Source of the DNA: Incurvaria masculella
Taxonomy: Eukaryota; Arthropoda; Insecta; Lepidoptera; Incurvariidae
Direction: 5' to 3'
DNA length: 64,000 bases
Assembly: GCA_946894095.1 (NCBI GenBank)
Contig: OX335642.1
Coordinates: 30,205,021-30,269,020 of the forward strand
The translations under genes and the position numbers were made by a program. Shown in pieces: positions 10,969 to 21,271 of this stretch (position 1 is the stretch's first letter; each line of letters opens with the position of its first letter). The notes under the pieces were generated by a model. It was not told the DNA's origin. It was given only the letters and a program-made list of their open reading frames with translations, and did not search any database.

Positions 10969-11646
10969 CCCATGTTAAAATGTATTTACTGCTTCACATT
11001 ATCGTACCTTATGGCTACTAAGGTTGATTAGAAGAAATCATTCTAAGTGATGAGTCCGCTTTTGTGAAATTCTTCGTTATTATTATGATTTTGTTGAACT
11101 TTTTGTGCTTTACCTGTGAAACATTTGCGCAGTATAATGTTTACATTCGCGTTCTATTCTTAACTTTTAATTTTATGTTTAAGCTTTTGATTGTCTTTTT
11201 TATATTGATTTTTAATTATTGTTGCTATGTATTATATTTTTATTAGGTTACGAAATATTCTTTTTTTCTCACTGATCATAGGATGAACGATACATTTTAT
11301 TTATCATATTTATCGTACATGAAGAAAACAAAATAAAAGAAAATTACCTAATTTTTACACATACAAACTAGGTAACATACTAAACAAAATTTTGTCAAGT
11401 CGTGCAATTACATAGTTGCAATCTTAAATGAAATAAGTTGCATAATACTTTGGGAAAGGTATGTAGAATTAGTGTATGTATTGAGTTCCTATCCATCTTA
11501 TAATACGTAATAAAAAAACTTCTTTGGTCGCACTGAATCGACGTGTCAAATCTCGATGACAGTGATTGAAGCTTATTTAGCACGAAGGACAGGCCTGCAC
11601 AGACAAACTCACATTCTCGATATTCTTAAAAATATATTTTTGATGC
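10969..11646. other. No gene seen; AT-rich
   Basis: A 60-codon hydrophobic frame at 11064-11246 is AT-driven (Phe/Leu/Ile/Tyr from T-rich DNA) and has no family resemblance. Confidence 0.4.
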
Positions 11647-11763
11647 CCTTATCTAACTGAGAAAGAGAAAGAAAGTGGTTTATGAACGAAGCGGAGATTT
11701 AAACTCACGACATCAGGCATGCAAGGCAAGTCGCCGCGCCCTTGAGCTACCAGCCGCTCAAAT
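11647..11763 (-). mobile_element. SINE tRNA-related head
   Basis: Antisense: ACTGAGAAAGAGAAAGAAAG, the decayed B-box complement GAGATTTAAACTCACG, GGCATGCAAGGCAAGTCGCC and the A-box end GAGCTACCAGCCGCTC. Body and tail are absent. Confidence 0.75.
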
Positions 11764-12404
11764 AGACGCACACCCCCTTAAGGATGTTTTCAGGACACGG
11801 AGTCCAGTCAAAACGGATGCGATTAGAAGCCACGTCTCCGAAGAATTTAAGAAGAAAAAATAAGGCTACCAAGTATGGCGCCGTCTCAAGATAAGCCGGC
11901 TTTATCACTCGGCTTTTTGTGTTATTTTTTTGTCCTTTTTTCGTCGAGTGTACAGGACGCGGACACAACCTGGAATAATAAATATCGTGTGTGTTTGTGG
12001 CTGTGGGCTTACCGTTCGCTACAGGTGGCGGAAAGTTATGGCACAGGATGAAAATATACTGGGTGATTTTAAAGACACCTGCAGGAGTGAATACAATGAA
12101 GGATGAAGTAAAATAAAACAATAAACAATGAGCAGATCTTTCCTGTTTGCGAACAAAAAAATCCACCAAAAAATAAAAGTTTGAGAAAGAGTGTGTAAAG
12201 TTCTTCCTTAGATCACGTGACGTCTAAGGCTAGGTAAACAAACATGGCTACGCTGCGCAAAAGTTTGTTTCGTAAATGTTCCCAAACTGTTTTTTTTTTT
12301 CAATGATATTTTTTGTTTGATATTTTTTTTAATTTTCAACATTTTCAAATAAAGGAAGTTGATTTGTTTGCGTACCAGGGTTAAGAACGCCTGGGTTGAT
12401 ATCA

Positions 12405-12537
12405 TTAAATGAAAAGACGATCGAAGCGGCTATGACAATTGACAGTATTTTTCATCCATTTCAATGTAGCTTTGCTCATTAGAGGAAGGTCCTAGCCTGA
12501 CACATAATTCCTACGGTACAGCGGTTTAACATGACAG
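12405..12537 (+). mobile_element. SINE 3' fragment abutting a TTAGG tract
   Basis: CGATCGAAGCGGC, TTTTCATCCATTTCAATGTA, GAGGAAGGTCC and ACACATAATTCCTACGG follow the SINE body order. It ends in AACATGACAGTGGGTTAGG, running straight into the telomere-like tract. Confidence 0.65.
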
Positions 12538-12697
12538 TGGGTTAGGTTAGTCTAGGTAAGGTTAAGTAGGTTAGGTTAGGTTAAGCTAGTTTAAGTTAGG
12601 TTAGTTTAGGTTAAGTTAGGTTAAGTTCGGTAGCGTAAAGTTAGGATAGAATAGGTAAAGTTAGGTTAGTTTAGGTAAAGTTAGGTTAGATTGGGCC
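12535..12697 (+). repeat. Degenerate TTAGG telomere-type tract
   Basis: About 160 bp dominated by GTTAGGTTAG, GTTAAGTTAGG and AGTTTAGGTAAAG words. TTAGG is the ancestral arthropod telomere repeat. Here it is interstitial and degenerate (TTAAG, TAGGTAAAG variants), so it is an old internal tract and not a chromosome end. Smaller traces occur at 40250-40290 and 58985-59010. Confidence 0.75.
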
Positions 12698-12949
12698 TAC
12701 GTATTATTATTAAATAATTTATTTTCGTTACGACAAAAAATCCCGAGACTCCTGACTTTCGTGCTGTCTGTATAAGTGCGGAGGCGCTAATAAACGATAT
12801 CAAAGGTCCCTAATGACGACCGGACACGAAGTCGCGAACGGCTCACTAAATTCCCTACAAGAATCACTTGACCCCGAACCGCTGTGACACCGCACGAACC
12901 TTCAATGTTACGAATTTGGTATGTTTAGTACCTGAAATAAATTTCTATA

Positions 12950-13150
12950 CAATATTATGCCTTTCCCATTATGAGCACAGCAACTCGTACATTGAACTTG
13001 TTGGAAAACAAGGACAATTTTTCATTGCCGTTTCGACTATATTTTCATCCAATACGATGGTATAGGAAGGAGACCTACAGTACATGGATTCTGTACCATG
13101 GAACAGCTCGTAACGAAGTGCACTTATCCAATTCAGAAATAGAAGAAACA
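12950..13150 (-). mobile_element. SINE body fragment
   Basis: Antisense: CTTTCCCATTATGAGCACAG, TTTTTCATTGCCGTTTCGAC, CATCCAATACGATGGTATAG, a deletion, then GGAACAGCTCGTAACGAAG. A small sense scrap (GAACCCATATAAAACTGTAG) follows at about 13312-13355. Confidence 0.75.
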
Positions 13151-13721
13151 CCTGTAAATCTGGAATACCTTCATAGAGGTAGCCTAACGGTTTACGTCTA
13201 TGGTTTCTCGTTTCGGAAACCACAGGTTCATATCCGAGCATATACACCTCTTGCTTAACAGATATTAAAATAAAAATTTTCGTTGAGAAAACGGGTCACG
13301 GAATGGATTGGAACCCATATAAAACTGTAGGTCCCTTCCTTACTTGCTCCTCTTCCCCTCTACCTGAAGATATTTCGATTCAGTGCTCGCTGGATCTAAC
13401 TACCAAAAACCACTGACTAAAACCCACAGATCCGAAACACGATTTCGGCATTCAGAGACCGGCCGAGTCATCGGTTCTTTGTGGCTAAACCCGTGGGCTG
13501 GGATCCGATGTCGAACCCTACTAAGGGAAAAGATTGATCTCAAAAGGTACTCGCTGACAGCAGAACTAGTTACCAACAACTTTTGAAGCTACCATATTTA
13601 GGTAGCTTACTGACTGGACTATACGTTACCAGAACCCGACCATGACTAGTGTTGCAGATATGGTAAGGTATGTTGTAATCGTATGACGCTATATAATCTC
13701 AGCTCACCCTCCTGATTAAGC

Positions 13722-14170
13722 GGGCTGTAGGTCTATTCTTAGAATCATGTGCTTAGGAATCAGGAATATTTCAGTCGAGAAACTGTATTATAGGGATTTT
13801 AGAGCGATTTTCTCGACAGCAAACCATGATATATTTATCGTACTTTGGAATTTTTGCGTCGAGAAATCTACTTGACAACCGCTTTAAAGGCTGTTTTCTT
13901 AACAGAAACGTACCTGGTTCCTGAGCACGGAGTGCAAAGATAACCATACTGTTGTCCTATTCCTGGAATTCCGTAATCAGGAATCAGGAATCCTGTGTCT
14001 CGAAAACCGCTTTCAAATGGGTTCTCAAAGCGATTTACTTGACGAAAAGATTACGGAGCATACATAGTATTTCAATTAATCAAGGTTTTCCGTCAAAAAA
14101 CCGCTAAAAAGCGGCTTTCTAGACTCAGGATTCCTGATTACGGAATTACAGGAATAGACCTGCTGATGGT
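13722..14170. mobile_element. Inverted-repeat element (family N), copy 1
   Basis: Ends pair imperfectly: GTAGGTCTATTC near 13727 with CAGGAATAGACCTGC near 14149. The inside repeats AATCAGGAAT/ATTCCTGATT in both orientations and contains GCTTTTTAGCGG-type hairpins. A partial copy lies at 23092-23215. Confidence 0.65.
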
Positions 14171-14462
14171 TTGTATGTGAAGGTTAGCCAAATAAGAATT
14201 GCCAGATAGCAATAGACGATTACAAGACTTTGTCAATTATTATCGAGAGCCACAACCGTGACGATAATTTCTTAGTTGTTTTTTTAGGAAAACCACCCCG
14301 ATTAAGTCCTCGTCAAGTTTCATTAGGATGAAGTGGATCAAGTAAGTACAGTATACAACTTAATGTTTATAACACAAATAACCGAAAAAGATAACGCCGA
14401 GAGGTGACAGGGCGTTATAATCACGGTCTTCGCATTTCGCTTCATCTGCAGACACACTTCGC

Positions 14463-14628
14463 CCTGATTGCGCGAAGAGACGGCTGAGTTAATCAATGTT
14501 CACACAGGTCACTTTTAGTGAATCGCATAAAGTTCCTTCCATTCTGTCCACACAAAGTGACGTGTTTAATCATACTTTGACGTTGATTTTGATTTTTTGT
14601 CCTTTAGTGCACTCGGCCCTAGCAAAAA
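14463..14628 (-). mobile_element. Small palindromic MITE (family D), copy 1
   Basis: About 165 bp ending in AGTGCACTCGGCCCTAG. Inner words pair: GACGGCTGAGTTAATCAA with TTGACGTTGATTTTGATTTT. Aligns in reverse with 27131-27297 nearly end to end, including TCCTTCCAT, TGTCCACACAAAGT and CACTTTTAGTG blocks. Confidence 0.75.
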
Positions 14629-14937
14629 ATATATCCTAAACAACATGGCGGTGCCGCAAAGTGTTCAGAACATCGAATAACTTAACCTCAGACGTGCCGA
14701 CAGGGCCGTGTAGCACCTTACCTCCGGCATGGTCAGTGGAATTCAGAGGCGACTATTATTAAAGGGTGGGCATAAAAGAATAGCTAGCATAGAAGGATGA
14801 AGGAGCGATCGAAACTGAGTCGTATGGCGACCACGAAACCACGAGTTAGTGCAAAACATCTAACTGAAGTTAAATAGTTCCCAACATCGAAAGTTCGTTG
14901 CACTAAATAGCGTCAAGTTTTTAATTTTCTTACGTGT

Positions 14938-15062
14938 TCTTACGTGTCGCTCGTGTCATGGAGCTCGAAAAAATCGGTAGTAAACCGAATTCGTTAGCGA
15001 ACTCACTCGCCTCCATGCAGTCGAGTTTGAGTTACTACTCCTATCTTTCCATGCTCGCTCTC
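14938..15062 (+). repeat. Dispersed repeat J, copy 1
   Basis: TTCTTACGTG, GAATTCGTTAGCGAACTCAC, TCGCC, GAGTTTGAGTTACTACTCC and CCATGCTCG occur in the same order at 40903-41075; a shorter scrap lies at about 39778-39822. Non-coding, origin unknown. Confidence 0.45.
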
Positions 15063-15079
15063 AAAGAACTATTAAATTA

Positions 15080-15385
15080 GGTTGGTATGCTTTTGCAATG
15101 GCGCTATATAATGGTTTCGATTCCCGACCCGTTCATGCACAAGTTCAATTTCTGATTTGGATAAGTTAATTTCGTTACGAATGCGAGCCGGCATGGCTCG
15201 GAATTCATGTAACACTGTAGGTCCCCTTCCCCTACTGGGTGTTATAAGGACGTGGACGTGTTTTCCATCCACTTAAACGTAACCGTGCTGATAAAGGAAA
15301 AGCCCTGGCATGACACCTAATTCTTTCGGAAATGGAGTGCGTTGGGCTAACATCATTACGGTGGGTGTGTTTAATGCAACCTTAC
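15080..15385 (+). mobile_element. SINE, left member of a tail-to-tail pair
   Basis: Sense copy with a decayed head (GTTTCGATTCCCGACCCGTT retains a B-box-like GGTTTCGATTCC), then TTTCGTTACGAATGCGAGCC, GTAGGTCCCCTTCCCCTACT, GGCATGACACCTAATTC and GTGCGTTGGGCTAA. It meets an antisense copy at about 15386. Confidence 0.78.
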
Positions 15386-15695
15386 GTTGATGTCTAATAC
15401 CACACAACAACGTCATGATATTAGCCTAATACACCACATTCCCGAAGGAATTAGGTTTCATGCCAGGAGCATCCCTTTATGAGGACGGCTACAAGGAACT
15501 GGATGGAAAATACGGACAATTTTTCATTGCCGCTTCACCCATACATTCATTCAATGCGATGGTACCAAACCGGGCGGGCTTAACCCTACAACCTGTTAGG
15601 GAAAGGGGACCTACCATTTTACATGGGTTCCGAACCACGGAATAGCTTGAATACGGAACGAAATGAACTTATCCAACTCAGAAAGAGACCACGAG
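15386..15695 (-). mobile_element. SINE, right member of a tail-to-tail pair
   Basis: Antisense: CTAATACCACACAACAACGT, ATTCCCGAAGGAATTAGG, CTTTATGAGGACGGCTACA, ATGCGATGGTACCAAACCGG and CACGGAATAGC. It lacks the tRNA head. With 15080-15385 it forms a roughly 600-bp inverted repeat. Confidence 0.82.
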
Positions 15696-15738
15696 TTGTA
15701 CCATCCATATTAGCCATCCATGTCCAGTTACATGGCAA

Positions 15739-16347
15739 AATAACGAAGGTAGAAGATGAGACATCTAAATAAGTATTGTATAATAACGGGGGTTCTTTTG
15801 TGTACAACAATAGATTGGTCACTGTAACGAAACAAAAGGGTGCAAAAGTGACAACATAACTCAAATATTTCGCCTATTCCTGCATTTTTGTCCATCTGCC
15901 CGACAGCCAGATAAACCTGGCGCCACCGACTCTACGCAAGCAAAAAGTAACCATAAATCAATCACATTAAGGTCTGTTTAGGGAAAAAAGGAACATCGAC
16001 CCCCCCTTTGTTTCGCGATTAACTTTGAGCCTTATCTAATGACGGCGATGATCCAGAATACATTGCCCGTGGCGTCGGAGATTCGGAATGACAAATGGTC
16101 GCGTTCAAGATGCTCGTAGGAGATAAACAAAGGTGATTTTTTTCAAAGTTTAAAGTAAGGAGGTGTCCGAGATGACATGTTTGGGAGAGGCACGCGTCAG
16201 AGATTTCGTAGTGTTATTTTGGACTTGAAGATTTCAGCAACTTCATTCTCTGTGCCATTTTTTGGATGGTCCAGACCTCACTGATATCCCGTATGCACAA
16301 ATAGTGAACCCGCATGGGAAGGCGGCTGCACTGACGAAAAAAGATGG
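15739..16347. other. No gene seen
   Basis: A SINE tail scrap (TAGCCATCCATGTCCAGTTA) precedes it at 15709-15728. The rest is unique-looking, with no recognisable frame. Confidence 0.4.
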
Positions 16348-16863
16348 TTAAGGTGGCCCAACCCGCTCAACTCCCCATACAAACGGGGAAAGAAGATCAC
16401 GCCCATATTTCTTATCAGAGATCCCAAATTTTGCTCAAAAGAGCTTTATTTGATCGAACTAGATGTCTGATGACCATTGGCATTGTAAATTGTGTTTGGT
16501 TTCTAAGTTATAAGGTCCGAAGGTTCGAATTTTTCGCGCGTTTTATACAATAACTTTGGTCGTTTATTACGCAATGATAAAGTAAGAAAATCTTAAAAAG
16601 ATTAGTCATAAGACCAAGCTTATTTAATAATCTATAAATAATCTTTTTGGTTTTTATTAAATTTTTGACTACAGCGGTCGTGGTTTACTTTTAGCTATAA
16701 GTCGTTTTGAAATCAATATTTTCGTAAATCTTACCAAATCATACACTATGCACATTGCCTTTTTTGTGGACATGTTGCATCTTCCTCATCACGGAGCCTG
16801 TCTTTGCACGGTTTTGTACAGTGCCCGCGAATGAGTTAGTCCCGCCGGGTTGGGCCACCTTAA
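16348..16863. mobile_element. TTAA-flanked GGTGGCCC element (family C), copy 1
   Basis: TTAA at both ends, then perfect terminal inverted repeats GGTGGCCCAACCCG and CGGGTTGGGCCACC. The 516-bp body is AT-rich and non-coding. Related copies: 18988-19511 (opposite strand), 40300-40850 and 52793-53414. TTAA flanks suggest piggyBac-type mobilisation, but TTAA could instead be part of the ends. Confidence 0.87.
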
Positions 16864-17648
16864 GAGGATAATGAAGCGATTAGGTACCATACGATGGTAC
16901 TTCCAATACAATGGTGTTTCCTCAAACAAATTAAGAAATTCTTTTCTGCGATTTCGCATATAAAATAAACATACTGAGGGTACGTCTGTAAGTTTAGATT
17001 TTTCTTTGCGAAGTCATCTCATATACATGACATAAGACTCAGGTATATAAGTTAAGTTACCAAAATAAATCCAAACGTACGAACGTACGTTTTCATTAAA
17101 TGTGCATTTTTTTTTAAATATGTCTATATTGGACTGAGGGAATTGTATGGAACTTGATAACCTCATATATAACATAATATATAATCATTATATAACACAT
17201 TTATTTATTGCTACCGAAATTTTGTTTTTCAACGAATGTTGTTTGACATACGCCTTTGTTGAACTAAACGCTATCTGCTCGTATATACCATATCATTTTA
17301 AGCTAAGGTACAATCGGCCTTAAAGATGGGGACAGAATAACGGTGTCGCACACCGAGAAACCGCCTAGCGAACCTTTGCACCTACGGTTCGGCCAAATCA
17401 AACCTATTCACAAGTTTTAGACCTTACTTTATCGCTAGGTACCTTAATGATACCGAAAACGAAGAATTTTTTTCAAAAGGCGATAGGAACTCGAAAAAAG
17501 GCGTGTCGCAGTCGTAAACGTCATCGCGCAGGCGCCGCCGGGGCCCGACAAACTGTCGCCTGCGCCCTAAGACAAAAGGCGCGGAGACGGCGCGAGACAT
17601 CCGGTTTTATCTGAAACTTAGGGTTACGTGTGTTACCGGAGTTGGTTT
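16864..17648. other. No gene seen; one GC-rich patch
   Basis: AT-rich, with GTACGAACGTACG near 17077-17089. A GC-rich patch at about 17519-17600 (GGCGCCGCCGGGGCCC) precedes family E; a loosely similar patch (33320-33400) precedes the other E copy, so it may belong to that repeat. Confidence 0.4.
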
Positions 17649-18240
17649 TAAGGCTCCATATGAAGATAACCTTCAACATTTTGGGTTTATTTTTATTTTA
17701 TTTCAGCGTCTGTTAAGCATAAACACCGGTAAAAAAATCGAAATATCGAAGTTTGGACTATTATCTAGTGTATGACATAAAACGGCTTTAATAAGTTGCT
17801 TATATTCTTTAAATAAAAAAATATGCCTCTAAACGCCTATTTCATTTCATTTCATTTCATTTATTTAAACTTTTTGGTAGTCAAACTACACCAAGTTACG
17901 TCACAAAGATCCGCGGATTCGATCAACCCAGTAAAGAAGAACCCGCAAAGAAACTTCACGGGTTTACATCACATATTTTTCCGTCCACAATTATGAAATA
18001 CATACTTGATCTAAATGCTACTGCCAAACAATTCCTTGGCAGAACAGATTAAGGCAAAGAACAAAGAACAATAGAAACAGCAACCCTCAGTTTAAGTTAC
18101 TTACAACTAATAAGGCTGCTGACAAGTTTTTACTAGGTTGTCAAGCTGGCGCTTGAAAACTATAAATTATTTACACAATTTTCTTTTTTGTAGTACAAGA
18201 TCACATATTCATCTATTGAATAACCGTGATATATATAATA
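17649..18240 (+). mobile_element. Family E repeat, copy 1, split by an insertion
   Basis: GGCTCCATATGAAGATAACC, TTTTGGGTTTATTTTTATTT, ATTATCTAGTGTATGACATA, then after a break TTTTTACTAGGTTGTCAAGC and GTACAAGATCACATATTCAT. The same order occurs without interruption at 33494-33785, showing that about 280 bp (family Q, 17838-18122) was added here. Confidence 0.8.
17838..18122 (+). mobile_element. Family Q repeat inserted in family E; probable LINE 3' end
   Basis: (ATTTC)n start, then CGCGGATTCGATCAACCC, AAAGAAGAACCCGCAAAGAA, AATGCTACTGCCAAACAATT and the ending TTTAAGTTACTTACAACTAA. Similar copies at 21505, 47340 and (inverted) the right window edge share one 3' end, which suggests target-primed reverse transcription of a LINE 3' region. 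That is inference; no pol domain is attached. Confidence 0.65.
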
Positions 18241-18429
18241 ATTCACTTTCAGATTTTCACGCGCATACAACAATGGACCCTATCGCAAACTCAGTGCTTT
18301 CGGAGATCGCCATTATCGTCTGCTTGCTGAATGCTGGAGTCAGAGGGGTAGGCACGGGTAGTAGACCGCCGCGCCAATAAGATCACAGCCGAGAACTTTA
18401 AAAAGGAATGCACTCGAGATGTATTTTTC

Positions 18430-18555
18430 TATTTAGTTACATGGACATGGATGGTTAATGACACATCCATGGTCATGATATTAGCCCACCACACCGCATT
18501 CGACCATATTTTCTTCCAATGCCCTTTAAATTTAACCCTACCATCTTGTTGACAT
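18430..18555 (-). mobile_element. SINE fragment with internal deletion
   Basis: Antisense: TTACATGGACATGGATGGTT, TCATGATATTAGCCCACCAC, ACCGCATTCGACCATATTTT, CCTACCATCTTGTTG. Confidence 0.72.
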
Positions 18556-18835
18556 TTCCAATCGTGGGAGCAACTTTGGAATCATTGTTTAGAGTTAGAG
18601 GGATACTCATCAAAGGAAATTAACGCATCGTATGAATATTACGGAACCCTGGCGGGGACAAGTCGTCGAGTCCAAAGTTTTTGTGTGGGTGTCGTCCTTT
18701 CGGTCAGTTGAACCTAAGATTGATATTGCAACTGTCCAATTTATTCAATTTTGAATACGTTTCCATCCAAAAAGGCTACTTGAGACCTCTGACTTTGGAA
18801 GATGCATCAAGACGGGTACCTATATTTTTGTTATG

Positions 18836-18987
18836 TAGTAACTGAACATGGATGGCTAAAACCATCAACCATATTAGCCCAACACACCTAATGGGAACGT
18901 GGTGCCTTCTTTACATAGCATGGCTAAGTTTTTATTGTCGATTCGACCATCGTTCATTCAATGCAATGGTATCAACACTACCATCTA
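18836..18987 (-). mobile_element. SINE fragment interrupted by family C
   Basis: Antisense: GTAACTGAACATGGATGGCT through CATTCAATGCAATGGTATCA, breaking at CTACCATCTA where intact copies read CTACCACCTAGTAGG. Family C starts exactly at the next TTAA, so C inserted into, or next to the end of, an existing SINE. Confidence 0.75.
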
Positions 18988-19511
18988 TTAAGGTGGCCCT
19001 TCCCGGCGGGACTAACTCATTCGCAGGCACGTTAAAAAACCGTGTTAGTGCGCTCTGGGACCTTTTCTGTTTCGAAGAAAAATACTGGCTCCGTGATGAA
19101 GCGAATACAACATGTCCACAAAGCAGACAATGCGTATAGTGTTTGATTTGGTAAGATTACGAAAATTTTAATTACAAAACGACTTTAGCTAAAAGTCAAT
19201 CACGACCTCTGTAGTCAAAAATCATACAAAAACCAAATTGATTATAAATCTTTATGTAACAAGCTAGGTCTGATAACTAATCTGTTAAAGATGTTTTCAT
19301 TTTATCGTTGAGTCATCCTTTTCCAAAGTTATTGTATAAAACGCGCGAAAAATTCGAACTTTCGGACCTTATAAGTTAGAAACTAAAAACTGTTTAACAA
19401 TGCTAATGGTCATCAGACATCTAGTTCGATCAAATAAAGCTGTTTTGAGTATCATTGTCAGGATCTCTGACAAGAAAATAAGCGCATAATCTCCTTTCCA
19501 GGTCAGATTAA
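18988..19511 (-). mobile_element. TTAA-flanked GGTGGCCC element (family C), copy 4, decayed
   Basis: Left TTAA then GGTGGCCCTTCCCGGCGGGA. Internal blocks in reverse order of copy 1: TCCGTGATGAAG, CAACATGTCCACAAAG, ATTGTATAAAACGCGCGAAA and CATCAGACATCTAGTTCGAT. The far end has lost the inverted repeat; a TTAA is still present near 19508. Confidence 0.78.
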
Positions 19512-19689
19512 GTTGGTGAAACGACTGATGGTTGAAAATATACGCACAATTAAATTGTAATTGAACGACGGAATGGTTACGAAAAATCGCAGTGAATACA
19601 AACTGTTTCTATCTTCATTCATCTCTTGAGATTTTGTCATAATGGTGACATATGGTGTACCTCTGAAAGAAGTACCCGACGTTTTCAAC

Positions 19690-19990
19690 TTTCACAGGTG
19701 CTGGAAAACCCATGTTTGAAGGATCCCAGCGCGTACTTTGGGAGAAATACCTCGGTAGGTAGTGCATTCCACAGATTTCCGACCCAATAAATAACTAATT
19801 TACAGGACCGGTAGATTCTTATTATTTGGCAAATTTAAAGCACAGAAATGGCGTTACGCAACTCCGAACAGCACTCTCCATGGTAAAGGCGTTGGAACAC
19901 AGAGAGAGAATTTACATCCTACATAGTTGGAAGGTCTCTTAATCCTGAGATTAAAGGGAGTGATAACACCTGATTGCATTCAGTTCCATA
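19690..19990 (-). pseudogene. Decayed LINE 3'-terminal region (same type as 36.7 kb)
   Basis: GAGAAATACCTCGGTAGGTA, TGCATTCCACAGATTTCC and CAGGACCGGTAGATTC parallel GGGTAAATACCTCGCTAGGG, TTCATTCCATTG and GAGGACCGGTGGGTTC of the LINE end at 36697-37035. On the minus strand the latter encodes the C-terminus of a LINE reverse transcriptase. No continuous frame remains here. Confidence 0.5.
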
Positions 19991-20573
19991 AGGTCGTAAG
20001 TGAAAGCCAATTTTATTATTTTTAAAAATAACTTCTACTTATTCTGTAATTTTCTAAAAGATGAAAGATGCATTGATGGTCTAGCTATATTTAAAAGCTA
20101 TAACGGTAAATATCTGACGCCCATATTCCGTGTTCAAACTTGTTTTATGAAAATTAATGAATATTTATCTTATTTGAGGACACAAAGCACCAGAGACTGA
20201 CAATTCTATCTTAAAATTATAGCTTGCCCATCAATTTACTTTTTTGACTATCAAAACTCGTTGTAATTCTTTTCAAATAAAAATAAATGTTGTTTTACTT
20301 ACGTCCTTATCAAACTGACACAATTGGATCCGTCACGCCCTTAAGAGATATAATAACATATATGAAACGGATATGTGTATCTAAAAATACTAACCATTAA
20401 AAAAAATTACTGGCTGAAAAGGCATTAGATTTTTTAAAAATCCTATCTCTTAGTTCGCGTTAAATACCATTAACGCGAACTTAATTTAAAAAAAACGCGC
20501 TGACACAGATAAACATTAACTGATATCAGATAATAAATAACAGTCAATCATTAACTAAACAGTGGTTTTTAAA

Positions 20574-20842
20574 TTGGGTGGCTCAAGGGAGGGTGGACAT
20601 ACCGTCCATCCCATAGGTCTGGGTTCAAATCCCGCCCCGTTAATGTTCCACTTTCTTTCTGTTTCTAAGTGGGATAAGTGCATATCGTTCTGAATACGAG
20701 CTGATCCTTGGTTCGGAATCCATGTAACATTTTAGGTGTAGGTTCCCCTACGACATAGCCGGCAGGGTTAAGTCCGCCCGCGTTGGTACCATAGCATTCG
20801 ATGAGAATATGGTCGCAGAAGCAATGAAAAACCGACCGTGTT
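20574..20842 (+). mobile_element. SINE with good B box, 5' part
   Basis: Head GGGTGGCTCAAGGGAGGGTG with B box GGTCTGGGTTCAAATCCCGC (20619-20638), body TCGTTCTGAATACGAGCTG, GGCAGGGTTAAGTCCGCCCG and GGTACCATAGCATTCGATGA. It breaks at CCGACCGTGTTTAAAATTGA; the remainder of the SINE resumes at 20977. Confidence 0.83.
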
Positions 20843-20978
20843 TAAAATTGAACTAAATGATAGTTCTTTTTTTTATTTAAGCATGTGGCATTTGGCGTAC
20901 GCCAGGACCTGAAGGTGCCCGACGACGCCCATGGGTTTTCGACCAATTAGTCGGGCTGCGAAAACCATGCCGGCCGGC
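20843..20978 (-). mobile_element. LINE 3' end inserted in a SINE
   Basis: GGCATTTGGCGTACGCCAGG, CCGACGACGCCCATGGGTTT and ACCATGCCGGCCGGC match the LINE C-terminal end at 36713-36810, antisense, ending in a T-rich run at about 20868-20880 (an A-rich 3' tail on the minus strand). It splits the SINE, so it is younger than the SINE. Confidence 0.72.
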
Positions 20979-21085
20979 TCATAAAGGAAAGGTCCTGGCA
21001 TGACACTTAATTTCTTCGAGAATGCGGTGCGTTGGGCCTATATCATTACAATGGGTGTGCCATTGCCATGCCCAGTCACATAGAA
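20979..21085 (+). mobile_element. SINE 3' part, continuation of 20574
   Basis: CATAAAGGAAAGGTCCTGGC, ATGACACTTAATTTCTTCGA, GGTGCGTTGGGCC and the tail GCCATGCCCAGTCACATAGA. Confidence 0.75.
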
Positions 21086-21181
21086 AAGATTACGGGCAAT
21101 ACCAGGCTAGTGAAAAAATAAATAGCGAGATGTCCTAAAATACCACGCCGGTGCCCGAACCACTGCACGTTCGTTTAGGAA

Positions 21182-21271
21182 CAATACGCTCTGTAAATGG
21201 AGCCGTATGGCAGTCCGTGTGTCCGTCAATACGCTCTGTAAATGGAGCCGTATGGCAGTCCGTGTGTCCGT
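21182..21271 (+). repeat. 45-bp tandem duplication
   Basis: Two 45-bp units, identical by eye, starting CAATACGCTCTGTAAATGGA at 21182 and 21227. 45 is a multiple of three, so both strands carry artefactual repeated frames. Confidence 0.85.

Noticed and set aside
12535..12697. Chromosome end
   Set aside because: The TTAGG-like tract is short, degenerate and flanked by more genomic repeats on both sides.
16344..16553. Frames over family C copies with similar peptides (also 52752-52949)
   Set aside because: Both are translations of the same non-coding MITE end, broken by frameshifts in other copies.
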